The translations under genes and the position numbers were made by a program. The notes beneath the pieces were generated by a model, which was not told where the DNA came from, searched no databases, and saw nothing but the letters and a program-made list of their open reading frames with translations. A stretch of DNA of 64,000 bases from Gammaproteobacteria bacterium (lineage in GTDB: Bacteria > Pseudomonadota > Gammaproteobacteria > DSM-16500): the NCBI GenBank assembly GCA_031291175.1, contig JARLJO010000064.1, forward strand, positions 1-64,000, read 5' to 3'. Each line of letters starts with the position of its first letter. Position 1 is the first letter of the stretch. This document shows positions 27,286 to 36,123 of this stretch, piece by piece.

Positions 27286-27638
27286 TATAACGTCTTCATT
27301 AACTGCCTGGCGGTCTGCTTTGGCTCGCCTTTAGCATGTTTCAGCACTTGTTTTAGAACCCCTTTAGCAAGCTGGATTTGATTCATTTCAATGTAAGCCT
27401 TAGCTAAATCCAATTGAGTTGAAACCACATCTTCACCCGCGATGCGATTAAAATCTTTGTGGGTAAAGGCATCGTCTGAATCAGATTGTTGAGATCTCAT
27501 CCGACGAATGACCAACAGGCTCACCATCACTAACACCGCGCCCATTAAAGCTAAAGGTATGAATGGATGATCTTGTAAATAAGCCAGAGAGGACTTTAGC
27601 GATTGAGACAACTCAACGCTACGGAGATGAACTTGCAT
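27285..27638 (-). CDS. Short FimV-like protein (membrane anchor plus C-terminal domain only)
   Basis: 117 residues from the ATG at 27638, which has AAGG at the right distance; the ATG at 27647 abuts that site. One membrane segment (about 28-47) is followed by a C-terminal motif (LDLAKAYIEMNQIQLAKGVL) that matches the FimV C-terminal TPR-like domain. Full FimV proteins are several hundred residues or more, with a periplasmic LysM region. Here that region is gone, while the place between asd and truA is kept. A reduced FimV with only the cytoplasmic interaction domain is likely. Confidence 0.78.
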   Translation of the reverse strand: MQVHLRSVELSQSLKSSLAYLQDHPFIPLALMGAVLVMVSLLVIRRMRSQQSDSDDAFTHKDFNRIAGEDVVSTQLDLAKAYIEMNQIQLAKGVLKQVLKHAKGEPKQTARQLMKTL

Positions 27639-27680
27639 AGAAATCATCCTTGCTTAAAAACTCACCTAGATTTTTCAACA

Positions 27681-27923
27681 CTAAGGGCCTGGAGGTCTAG
27701 GATATTTTTCTTGGTTATCCAAAACTTGGGATAATACTTCATTATAAAAATTTAACTCATTGGCAAACTGATGCGATGGAGCGTCCAGCGTCATCAACGC
27801 TTTATTTTCATCAAGCGCTGAGCGAAATTGGAGAAGCTCATCATCATTCAGTCGGTTTAGGTGACTGACACCACCTAATAAATTTTCACATTTTTTCGCG
27901 TGTTCTATGAATCTATCGTTCAT
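27681..27923 (-). CDS. Small hypothetical protein
   Basis: 80 residues, soluble, helical, acidic middle, PRPPGP end. No recognised family. A G-rich ribosome site precedes the ATG. It sits between asd and the fimV-like gene on the same strand, so it may belong to that operon. Confidence 0.55.
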   Translation of the reverse strand: MNDRFIEHAKKCENLLGGVSHLNRLNDDELLQFRSALDENKALMTLDAPSHQFANELNFYNEVLSQVLDNQEKYPRPPGP

Positions 27924-28042
27924 TATAGCCTACCCCTTGCGTGTTGGGATTTGGCGCATCCATGCCAGTTATTTGCTGTATCTTACCTAATATTAGCTTA
28001 AGACAGCCTTAAATGCACAAAGATTTGTAGGATATTGTCCTA

Positions 28043-29065
28043 TTAAGGCCGCAGATATAATCTTATCAAAGATTCAGCAACTTGCACGGAATTTAATGCA
28101 GCGCCTTTACGCAAGTTGTCGGTAACCACCCACAAATTGAGGCCTAAGGGGTGCGATAAATCCTCTCGAACACGCCCAACGTAGACAAAATCCTGGCCTG
28201 CAGCGTCCTTTGCAGGGGTAGGATAGGGAAATTTGCCCGTGACGACCCTAACCCCAGGGGCAGCCGAAAGAAGCGCCAGAGCCTCTTCTACTGTGATCTT
28301 TTTCTTGGTTTCAATGTGAACCGCCGCAGAGTGGCCACAATAGACGGGAACCCTCACGGCGGTGGGATTAATCTGAATCGTGTAATCATTTAAAATCTTT
28401 TGCATTTCCCAGACAATTTTCATCTCTTCACGGGTATACCCATTCTCTTCAAACTGATCGATATGGGGCAGCACGTTAAATGCAATTTGTTGCGGATAAA
28501 TGGTGGGTGAAATCGGTTCATTATTGAGTATCTGTTTCGTCTGCTCGGTAAGCTCTAAAATCGCTTCTTTTCCCGTGCCTGAAACCGATTGATAAGTCGC
28601 CACATTGATTCTTGCAATGCCTACCGCATCGTAAATGGGCTTTAACGCCACAGCCAGCGGAATGGTATTACAGTTAGGACTGGCAACAATACCCGCAAGA
28701 CGAAAATGTTCCAATGCTGCCTCATTGACCTCAGGCACCACCAAAGGAATCCCATCTTGATAACGAAAATGAGAACTTTTGTCTAAAACCACATTGCCGA
28801 GCGCTGCCGCTTTGGGAGCATACTCAGCAGAAATATCATTTCCCGTGCAAAAAAAACAAATCTCCGTTTGCGCAAAATCAAAATTCGCAATATCTTCGAT
28901 AACGTAGTTTTTGCCATTAAATTGACGTGTTTCTCCGGCTGAGCGATGACTGGCGAGTAAAAAAATATTTTTGACCGGAAATTTGCGCTCTTCCAATATC
29001 GCTAGTAGGGTTGTGCCGACGACACCGGTGGCTCCAGCTATCGCAATATTGTAAACAGACGCCAT
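28043..29065 (-). CDS. asd: Aspartate-semialdehyde dehydrogenase
   Basis: Reduces aspartyl phosphate to the semialdehyde for lysine/diaminopimelate, threonine and methionine. 340 residues from the ATG at 29065, preceded by GGAGAG. A TTG 36 bases upstream has no such site. GATGVVG at 11-17, catalytic Cys132 in ASPNCNT, and CGHSAAVHIE for substrate binding. Length and motifs match the Pseudomonas-type enzyme. Confidence 0.96.
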   Translation of the reverse strand: MASVYNIAIAGATGVVGTTLLAILEERKFPVKNIFLLASHRSAGETRQFNGKNYVIEDIANFDFAQTEICFFCTGNDISAEYAPKAAALGNVVLDKSSHFRYQDGIPLVVPEVNEAALEHFRLAGIVASPNCNTIPLAVALKPIYDAVGIARINVATYQSVSGTGKEAILELTEQTKQILNNEPISPTIYPQQIAFNVLPHIDQFEENGYTREEMKIVWEMQKILNDYTIQINPTAVRVPVYCGHSAAVHIETKKKITVEEALALLSAAPGVRVVTGKFPYPTPAKDAAGQDFVYVGRVREDLSHPLGLNLWVVTDNLRKGAALNSVQVAESLIRLYLRP

Positions 29066-29116
29066 GACTCTCTCCGAATTATTATAATAAAATCTATTCA
29101 ATCACCAATACACTAT

Positions 29117-29995
29117 TTAAGCTTGCTCAACACCTTGCAACCAGACACTGATGGTTTCACCCATCAAGCCAGGATTGCTTTCTTGTGCATAATGCAATTC
29201 TTCCCCGATATCCACTATCTCAAGATTCGGTATATTCTCTTTCGCCCAGCTGGCGGTCGCCATAGTAGTAACAAACCCCGGCACAGTAAACAACATTAAC
29301 TTAGGTAGCTTAGATGAAATGAGTTTTTGCGAATACTCAGCAATCACCTTGTCCATTTCTGTTTTGCTGTTTAAACGAGGCATTTCTTTGAGATAAGTAT
29401 GCAAAGGTTTTCCAGCGCCCTCTGCTAAAAATGGTTCACGGTAATTTGCCATCTCTTCTTCAGTCAAAGGGCGCATCATTCCTTGAGGTAACACTTTGTC
29501 AACAAACATAGCGCCATTCAAAATCAAATCCGCTGCGTTTTCTTGTTCTTGCAAACTATTAATTTGTTCAAACAAAGGTAACGAAACATCATCACCATTC
29601 ATCGGGCGTAGATAAGCCTCATAAAAAACCAAGCCTTTGCAATTCGATTCATGCCGCATCGCATAATCAAAACCCACCACCGAACCCAAATCATGCATAA
29701 CAATGGTAAGACGTTTCAGATTCAGTGTTTCAATGAATTTTTCGATATATTTAATATGGTCACGAATAGAATATTCGATATCCGGCTTATCGGACTTTCC
29801 CATACCAATAAAATCGGGCGCGATACATCGCCCAAGTGGCGCCAGGAAAGGAATAATATTGCGCCACAAATAAGAAGAAGTCGGCATGCCATGCAAAAAT
29901 AAAATGGGTGTCCCTGCCCCTTGCTCAATGTAATGCATTTTAGAACCGTACACATCAACGTAATGCGAAGTATACGAAGCATTTGTTGCAGCCAT
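29117..29995 (-). CDS. Alpha/beta hydrolase, haloalkane-dehalogenase-like
   Basis: 292 residues from the ATG at 29995 (GGAGA upstream). Fold motifs are FLHGMPTSSYLWRN, DFIGMGKSD and nucleophile Asp102 in MHDLGS, with a late catalytic His (LHYAQE). The sequence is closest in style to haloalkane dehalogenases (DhaA/LinB type). However, the Trp that follows the nucleophile and binds halide in those enzymes (HDWG) is Leu here, so dehalogenase activity is doubtful. The substrate is open. Confidence 0.82.
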   Translation of the reverse strand: MAATNASYTSHYVDVYGSKMHYIEQGAGTPILFLHGMPTSSYLWRNIIPFLAPLGRCIAPDFIGMGKSDKPDIEYSIRDHIKYIEKFIETLNLKRLTIVMHDLGSVVGFDYAMRHESNCKGLVFYEAYLRPMNGDDVSLPLFEQINSLQEQENAADLILNGAMFVDKVLPQGMMRPLTEEEMANYREPFLAEGAGKPLHTYLKEMPRLNSKTEMDKVIAEYSQKLISSKLPKLMLFTVPGFVTTMATASWAKENIPNLEIVDIGEELHYAQESNPGLMGETISVWLQGVEQA

Positions 29996-30069
29996 ATTTG
30001 ATTCTCCATTTTCAAAGTTAGTGGGCACCTTTGTGCCCGCACGCTATTTACTGATGCTTATCGAATTTT

Positions 30070-33000
30070 TTAGCCAGCCTGCGCAAAGTCAAATAGTTCT
30101 CGTAAAACCACAGAGTAAGTCACGAAGCCAACATTATTGCTCGACCGAATATCGGCAAGCAAATTTTTCCAACGATCAATTAAAAGCGTGTTTTCCTCAA
30201 TCCAGGCTTCAATTCTTTCATTTAGCGTTTCTTTATCGGTCTTTAGACTCAAGACACTGACACTTAACTTTCTCTGAACACGATCTAAATCATCGCGGAA
30301 ACCCGAACGCGCCAATTCATCCCAGAAATTTTCCATAGGATAACTGTTCATTTGATCACGCAGCCAAGTTAACTCCAGTTGCTCACCGAGCGCATAATAA
30401 ACATGTGCAATAGACGCAACAGAAAAGTTATTTTGTCTGGCAGCTTCAACAATATCTAGCGAAGTGAACAAAGTATTGCAACTCGAAAGTGTGCGAGCTA
30501 AAGGCTCAGGCGCCCCCTGCTCTGTTAAAGCAGTAATATCCGCCTCTAAGTTCGCCTTCTCAGAATCGGTTAACAAGGTAGGCAAAGCAGCAATTAATTC
30601 ATCAATCGGTTGAGAAAAATCATTAATAGTCGCTTCAATATTAATTTCCGGCGTTCGATTACGCAAAAACCATCGTGTTGAACGACGAATCAAATAATAC
30701 ATCTGTAACATCATTTTTTGCTGCGTTGCCACCGGCACCTTTAAGTCCAGCTCTTCAATTTGCTGCCACAATTTTTCTAATCCAAAAATGTTTTCCGCAA
30801 CAATATAGGCGCGCATAATAAAGGCCACTGATGCACCTGTTTCACGCTGTAGACGCTCAACAAAGTTAATACCCATGTGATCGGTAACACTTTTGCCTAA
30901 TTGTGTGGCAATAATTTCACGACGCAAACTATGCTGCTCCATTTCGGTCAAATATTTTTCGCGTAATGGCACGGGAAATGCGAGCTTCAAGTATCGAACA
31001 AAATAAGGGTCTTCAGGCACATCCGAATCTAAGATATCTTGCTTTAAATACATCTTACAATAAGCCAACAAGATCGCAATTTCAGGACGTGTTAAGCCTT
31101 TATTACTCGCCTTACGCTCTAGCAAGGTTTTATCATCTGGCAAAAATTCTAGCTTGCGCTTCAGACGTCCGATTTTTTCCAATTCATTCATATAGCGACG
31201 GAATATATCCATGGTCTGCTGCCCAACCGACGCTTCCAGACTTAGCATCTGCGTTTGCTCATAATTATCACGCAAAACCAACTCGCCCACTTCATCTGTC
31301 ATTTGTTCTAATAACTTATTACGCTCTTCAAGCGTCATACCGCCACTAGCCACAATTTTATTTAACAGAATCTTGATATTGACCTCATGATCTGAGCAAT
31401 CTACCCCTGCAGAGTTATCGATAAAATCGGTATAAATGATACCCCCATTTAAGGAGTATTCGACTCGTCCCAATTGCGTGAAGCCTAAATTACCGCCTTC
31501 ACCCGCAACACGCGCAATCAATTCATTCCCGTCAATTCGAATATTATCATTGGTTCTATCGCCAGCATCAGCATGTGTTTCGTTAGTGGCTTTAACGAAA
31601 GTACCAATCCCACCATTCCAGAGAAGATCGATAGGCGCCTTCAACATGGCGCGAATTAAATCATTTGGCGCCAGTTGATCTTGTTCGATATTCAAGGCTT
31701 TTTTAATTTCCGGCGACAGCTTAATGGATTTAAGCGATCGGCTAAATACACCGCCGCCTTTAGAAATCACATTCATATCGTAATCTGTCCATGAGGAGCG
31801 CGGTAAATTAAACATGCGTTTACGCTCTTCAAAACTAGTCGCAGGATCCGGATCAGGATCAAGAAAGATATGAGCATGGTTAAATGCGCCGAGCAATTTA
31901 ATGCATTTTGATTGCAGCATACCATTACCAAATACATCGCCCGCCATATCGCCAATACCGATCACCGTGAATGGTGTGGTCTGCGGATTAAGACCTAATT
32001 CACTAAAATGACGCTTAACAGATTCCCATGCGCCGCGTGCAGTAATACCCATTTTTTTATGGTCATACCCAGCAGAACCACCGGATGCAAACGCATCATC
32101 TAACCAAAATCCGTATTCTTGTGATATGCCATTGGCAATATCTGAGAATGTCGCGGTTCCTTTATCTGCGGCAACCACCAAATAAGAATCGTCTTCATCG
32201 TAACGCACGACATTTTTAGGAGGCACAATCACATTGTCTTGAATATTATCTGTTAGGTCTAACAAGCCACGAATAAAGGTAGTGTAACAATAAATTACCT
32301 CTTTCATGATTTCATCGCGCTCGCCGTTAACAGGTAAATTTTTAGGGAAAAATCCACCTTTAGCACCCACTGGCACGATAACTGAATTCTTAACTTGCTG
32401 CGCCTTCATTAATCCTAATACTTCCGTGCGGAAATCTTCGCGACGATCCGACCATCGAATACCACCACGCGCCACTTTGCCTCCTCGCAAATGCACGCCT
32501 TCAACACGAGGCGAATACACAAAAATTTCATACATGGGACGGGGTAACGGCAAGTCAGAAATGGCTGAAGGATCAAACTTAAAAGAAATATAAGTTTTAA
32601 ACTCACCACTTTCTAGCGTTTGATAATAATTCGTGCGGAGCGTAGCTAGCATCACTTCCAACAAGCGACGCAAGATTCTGTCTTCATCCAGGCTTGCCAC
32701 TTCATCTAATGAATGTTCGATTTGTTTAATCAAATCGGCAGGATCTGGACGATGATCATAAAATTCTGGAGAAAAACGCAACTGGAATAACAGAATAAGA
32801 TTCTTAGCGATATCCGAATTATTCACTAGCGCTTGTTCGATATAGGCTTGACTGAATGTAAAACCGGTTTGACGCAAGTACTTGGTATAAGCACGCAATA
32901 TGGTTGTTTCACGCCATGTTAGTTGCGCTTCCAGCACTAAGCGGTTAAAACCATCGTCTTCTGCAGATCGCGCCCAAATATTAGCAAAAGCATCTTGAAA

Positions 33001-34905
33001 GGTATCACGAACAATACTGACATCAATCTCTTTGCCTTTAACATAGACAACATCGAAATCGTTGATCCAAACAATACGGCCATCTTTAAAAATGATTTCA
33101 TGGGGTCTTTCGCCAATGACGCGAAGCCCCATATTTTCCAGCGTAGGCAAGACGTCAGACAATGCGATAGGATGCTCGGCATGAAAAAGTTTCAAGCGTA
33201 AAGCAGCGAGCCCTTTATCTTCTGGCTTATAAAACGACATGCCTAATGGTTTTTCTGAAGTGAGTTTTTCCATCTGCGAAATATCGCTAATCGCCGTTTC
33301 CGGTTTATAGTATTCCGTATAGCTGGCAGGGAAAGCTTTGGCGTATTTAACGAAATATCTTAAGCCTTCCGCTTCATCGAACTGAGAGATCAAATGCGCT
33401 TTTAATTCATCACACCAGGAACGCGCGACCTCGACCAGTTTTTCTTCTATACTTGCCAAATCATATTCAACCGAGGCACGAGGATTAATTCGAATTAAAA
33501 AATGAATACGCGCTAAAACAGAATCCGAAAAATACGTTGTGTAATTTGATTCAATCCCTTGCAAGGATTGCATCAAAATATTTTGCATCGAAATACAGAG
33601 TTCCGTATTAAAAATTTCACGTGGCACAAAGACAAAGCAAGAAAAATAACGTCCATAAGAATCTTTACGAATAAACAAGCGAATGCGCTTACGTTCCTGG
33701 AGATGCAAAATCCCCATCGTTAACTTCACTAACTCTTCAAGTGTAGCTTGAAACAAATCATCTCGCGGCAATGTTTCCAAGATATTAAGCGCTTCTTTAC
33801 CATTATGACTGTCTGGCGGAAAATGCAGCTCTTGCATAATCTTCGCCACTTTGTGGCGCAAAAATGGAATATGGCGCGGACTGGAATGATAAGCACTGGA
33901 GGTGTAAAGACCAATAAAACGGCGCTCTCCAATTAATTCGCCTTGATCATTGAACCGCTTGACACCAATATAATCGGTGTAGGCATTACGATGCACGGTA
34001 GAAGGTGTGTTGGTTTTTGCAATAATTAAAATATTTTTGGATAAAGCTAATTTACGTGCTTGCGGTGGTAGCTCAGCATATCGTCGAGAGATAGTACCTG
34101 TGCTCTCATCCCGCAACACACCCAGACCCGTTCCCGGAATAATTTGCAACGCACGATTGGTCTCATTACCGATTAATTTGTAATCACGAGAACCTAAAAA
34201 TGTGAAGTTATTGTTAATTAACCAACGCAGAAAATCTTTTGATTCGGCAATTTCAGCGGGATCCAATGGTGGTGGCGTCTGCTCTAGCTCAAGGAGCGCT
34301 TCTTCAGCACGGTCGATCATTTTATGCCAATCCATCACAGAAAGCCGTACATCACCCAATACACGCTTAATGTGACTACATAACTCATCCATTACCGCTT
34401 GATCTGTTTGTCTATCAATCTCAACATAAATGGGAGCTTCTGAAAGCGCGCCATGATTAATAGCGCCAACAGGCAACACATCTATAATACAATTTTTTTC
34501 ATCTCGCAGGACTTTGAGTCCACCGAAATGGATCATAAAGTGAATTTGGAAATCATTGTTATTGATTTCCATACGCATGGAATCAACTAAAAAAGGAATA
34601 TCATCATGAGACACTTCGATAATGGTATGAGAAGACTGCCATCCATCTTTTTCTAGCGTAGGATTAAACACTCGAACTTTTGACTCACCAGGCGCACGCT
34701 CATAAATATATTCCCAATGGGACAAAAACGCGCCGCTTAAATCATCTAGTGTACGCTCACCGAGATCGGCGAGTGAACTGGATGCGTAGTAACGTTGTGC
34801 ATAAACTTCAAGTAATGGAAATTGTTTTTCGGGAGCTCTTTTTTTAACATGAGCGAGTATTTGTCCAATGATTTCTTGGCGGCGATTGCCAACTTGACCT
34901 GCCAT
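30070..34905 (-). CDS. NAD-specific glutamate dehydrogenase, large type
   Basis: Oxidises glutamate to 2-oxoglutarate and ammonia with NAD+. 1611 residues, the size of the approx. 180-kDa GDH class found in Pseudomonas, Legionella and others. The N-terminal half holds ACT-like regulatory regions. The catalytic core lies around 810-960 (GGIRWSDRREDFRTEV, VPVGAKGGFF, SGGSAGYDHKKMG) and is followed by GIGDMAGDVFGNGML. It suits an organism that uses amino acids as carbon source. Single-gene unit; frame intact throughout. Confidence 0.96.
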   Translation of the reverse strand: MAGQVGNRRQEIIGQILAHVKKRAPEKQFPLLEVYAQRYYASSSLADLGERTLDDLSGAFLSHWEYIYERAPGESKVRVFNPTLEKDGWQSSHTIIEVSHDDIPFLVDSMRMEINNNDFQIHFMIHFGGLKVLRDEKNCIIDVLPVGAINHGALSEAPIYVEIDRQTDQAVMDELCSHIKRVLGDVRLSVMDWHKMIDRAEEALLELEQTPPPLDPAEIAESKDFLRWLINNNFTFLGSRDYKLIGNETNRALQIIPGTGLGVLRDESTGTISRRYAELPPQARKLALSKNILIIAKTNTPSTVHRNAYTDYIGVKRFNDQGELIGERRFIGLYTSSAYHSSPRHIPFLRHKVAKIMQELHFPPDSHNGKEALNILETLPRDDLFQATLEELVKLTMGILHLQERKRIRLFIRKDSYGRYFSCFVFVPREIFNTELCISMQNILMQSLQGIESNYTTYFSDSVLARIHFLIRINPRASVEYDLASIEEKLVEVARSWCDELKAHLISQFDEAEGLRYFVKYAKAFPASYTEYYKPETAISDISQMEKLTSEKPLGMSFYKPEDKGLAALRLKLFHAEHPIALSDVLPTLENMGLRVIGERPHEIIFKDGRIVWINDFDVVYVKGKEIDVSIVRDTFQDAFANIWARSAEDDGFNRLVLEAQLTWRETTILRAYTKYLRQTGFTFSQAYIEQALVNNSDIAKNLILLFQLRFSPEFYDHRPDPADLIKQIEHSLDEVASLDEDRILRRLLEVMLATLRTNYYQTLESGEFKTYISFKFDPSAISDLPLPRPMYEIFVYSPRVEGVHLRGGKVARGGIRWSDRREDFRTEVLGLMKAQQVKNSVIVPVGAKGGFFPKNLPVNGERDEIMKEVIYCYTTFIRGLLDLTDNIQDNVIVPPKNVVRYDEDDSYLVVAADKGTATFSDIANGISQEYGFWLDDAFASGGSAGYDHKKMGITARGAWESVKRHFSELGLNPQTTPFTVIGIGDMAGDVFGNGMLQSKCIKLLGAFNHAHIFLDPDPDPATSFEERKRMFNLPRSSWTDYDMNVISKGGGVFSRSLKSIKLSPEIKKALNIEQDQLAPNDLIRAMLKAPIDLLWNGGIGTFVKATNETHADAGDRTNDNIRIDGNELIARVAGEGGNLGFTQLGRVEYSLNGGIIYTDFIDNSAGVDCSDHEVNIKILLNKIVASGGMTLEERNKLLEQMTDEVGELVLRDNYEQTQMLSLEASVGQQTMDIFRRYMNELEKIGRLKRKLEFLPDDKTLLERKASNKGLTRPEIAILLAYCKMYLKQDILDSDVPEDPYFVRYLKLAFPVPLREKYLTEMEQHSLRREIIATQLGKSVTDHMGINFVERLQRETGASVAFIMRAYIVAENIFGLEKLWQQIEELDLKVPVATQQKMMLQMYYLIRRSTRWFLRNRTPEINIEATINDFSQPIDELIAALPTLLTDSEKANLEADITALTEQGAPEPLARTLSSCNTLFTSLDIVEAARQNNFSVASIAHVYYALGEQLELTWLRDQMNSYPMENFWDELARSGFRDDLDRVQRKLSVSVLSLKTDKETLNERIEAWIEENTLLIDRWKNLLADIRSSNNVGFVTYSVVLRELFDFAQAG

Positions 34906-35150
34906 AAAATGTCTAGCCTCCAGAGCTTTTTGTTTTTAAATTGAGATTAAGCACATCTGTCTAGAATTTTAGCTCTTTTAGGGGTTAAAACTCAATTAAG
35001 AAATGTGCTTTTGATCAACTATCTTCTATAAACTGGAGAGATTTTAGAAAAATTAACATTGTGCCCCAAATTAGAACAAACCACCCTTGCCACCCTCAAC
35101 AAGATGTGCATTTTTATACCAAAACAAAGCTTGGCAAAACATTTATTGCG

Positions 35151-35258
35151 AGCAAAGAAGCTTTTATACAAAAAACGGGGTGGCACGGTATAGTGGATTT
35201 TGCGCGCGGAGCGGAGCGAGCACGGAAAATGCACTATACCGGGACAGGACCCCAGTCA
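35151..35258 (-). repeat. Dispersed repeat, family A, copy 3 (inverted)
   Basis: Reads, inverted, TGACTGGGGTCCTGTCCCGG, a stem GGTATAGTGCATTTTCCGTG, and its partner CACTATACCGTGCC then CCCCGTTTTTTG. The stem sequence differs wholly from GGTAGGTTTAC of other copies, yet its two arms still pair. The outer tail GTATAAAAGC is shared with copy 4 on the opposite strand. Confidence 0.82.
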
Positions 35259-35309
35259 TTTGATTGCTCACAAATGGTCTTGTAGACACCCAATGCTTGA
35301 TCTTAAAAG

Positions 35310-35419
35310 GACTGGGGTCCTGTCATGGTAGGTTTACTTTTTTCGTGGGAGCATAGCTCCGCGCGTAAAAAGCAAACCTACCCTGCCACCCCGTTTTTTG
35401 TATAAAAGCCTGTTTGCTT
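35310..35419 (+). repeat. Dispersed repeat, family A, copy 4
   Basis: ACTGGGGTCCTGTCATGG, GTAGGTTTAC, CGTGGGAGC...CTCCGCGCG, GCAAACCTACCCTGCC, CCCCGTTTTTTG, then the GTATAAAAGC tail. It forms an inverted pair with copy 3 across a 51-base spacer. Confidence 0.85.
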
Positions 35420-35451
35420 GAGAGATGAGATAACAATGTTTGTGAGGTTAT

Positions 35452-36123
35452 TTAACGCTTTTCTTTTTTTGCGACATTATCTCTAAGATAAACCGGTAGG
35501 GCCTCTTCTGGTTTTAGCCATTCTTGTTTTTGATATTTTTCTTTGGCTAGCGGCAAAAGAGCTGTTGCCATCGGTAAGCGGGTGACATCTTGGTTTTCAT
35601 AACGAAATACAATTCGATCCTGGAATACGCCCCAGCCAGTTCCAACACCTGACCAATCAGAACCTGTGGGCTCTACTACCAATTCAGGAGGCGTTACATT
35701 TTCAACACCTTGAAGCTCTACCAAGCCGTTTTTATTAACTGTATAGGCGCCCCAATAAACTTCCTGCATGCGCGCATCCATGACAACCAATAATTTTTGC
35801 CAACCCAAATCAAGATATGCCGCCTGCGCCACAACCGCTAACGATGAAATGGAAATCAACGGCAATTGCGTTGCTAATGCCAAACCTTGCATAACACTCG
35901 TTGCAATGCGCACGCCAGTAAAACTGCCTGGCCCACAACCAAACGCTAAAGCATCCAACTCTGCCAGCTTGACCCCCGCCGTATTCAGCAAACCATCAAT
36001 CATGGGTAATATCAATTGCGCCTGCTGCATTGGAACGACTTCATGCAAAGAATGCACTTTGTCATCAATCAAGAGGGCGACAGAACAAGCAGTAGTAGAT
36101 GTGTCAATCGCTAATATTTTCAT
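35452..36123 (-). CDS. tsaB: tRNA threonylcarbamoyladenosine biosynthesis protein TsaB
   Basis: 223 residues, ASKHA fold without its own active site. With TsaD and TsaE it installs t6A37 on ANN-reading tRNAs. ILAIDTSTTACSVAL at the N-terminus and FGCGPGSFTGVRIA near 61-74 are diagnostic. Its ATG overlaps the yoaA stop by four bases (ATGA). The same tsaB/yoaA neighbourhood exists in E. coli. Confidence 0.94.
   Translation of the reverse strand: MKILAIDTSTTACSVALLIDDKVHSLHEVVPMQQAQLILPMIDGLLNTAGVKLAELDALAFGCGPGSFTGVRIATSVMQGLALATQLPLISISSLAVVAQAAYLDLGWQKLLVVMDARMQEVYWGAYTVNKNGLVELQGVENVTPPELVVEPTGSDWSGVGTGWGVFQDRIVFRYENQDVTRLPMATALLPLAKEKYQKQEWLKPEEALPVYLRDNVAKKEKR

Noticed and set aside
30966-31349. 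127-codon plus frame and other long frames antisense to the glutamate dehydrogenase gene
   Set aside because: Shadows of the strongly coding 1611-codon minus-strand gene.
35151-35419. Inverted repeats as ends of an insertion sequence
   Set aside because: Only 51 bases lie between them, with no transposase; both are members of the dispersed family A.
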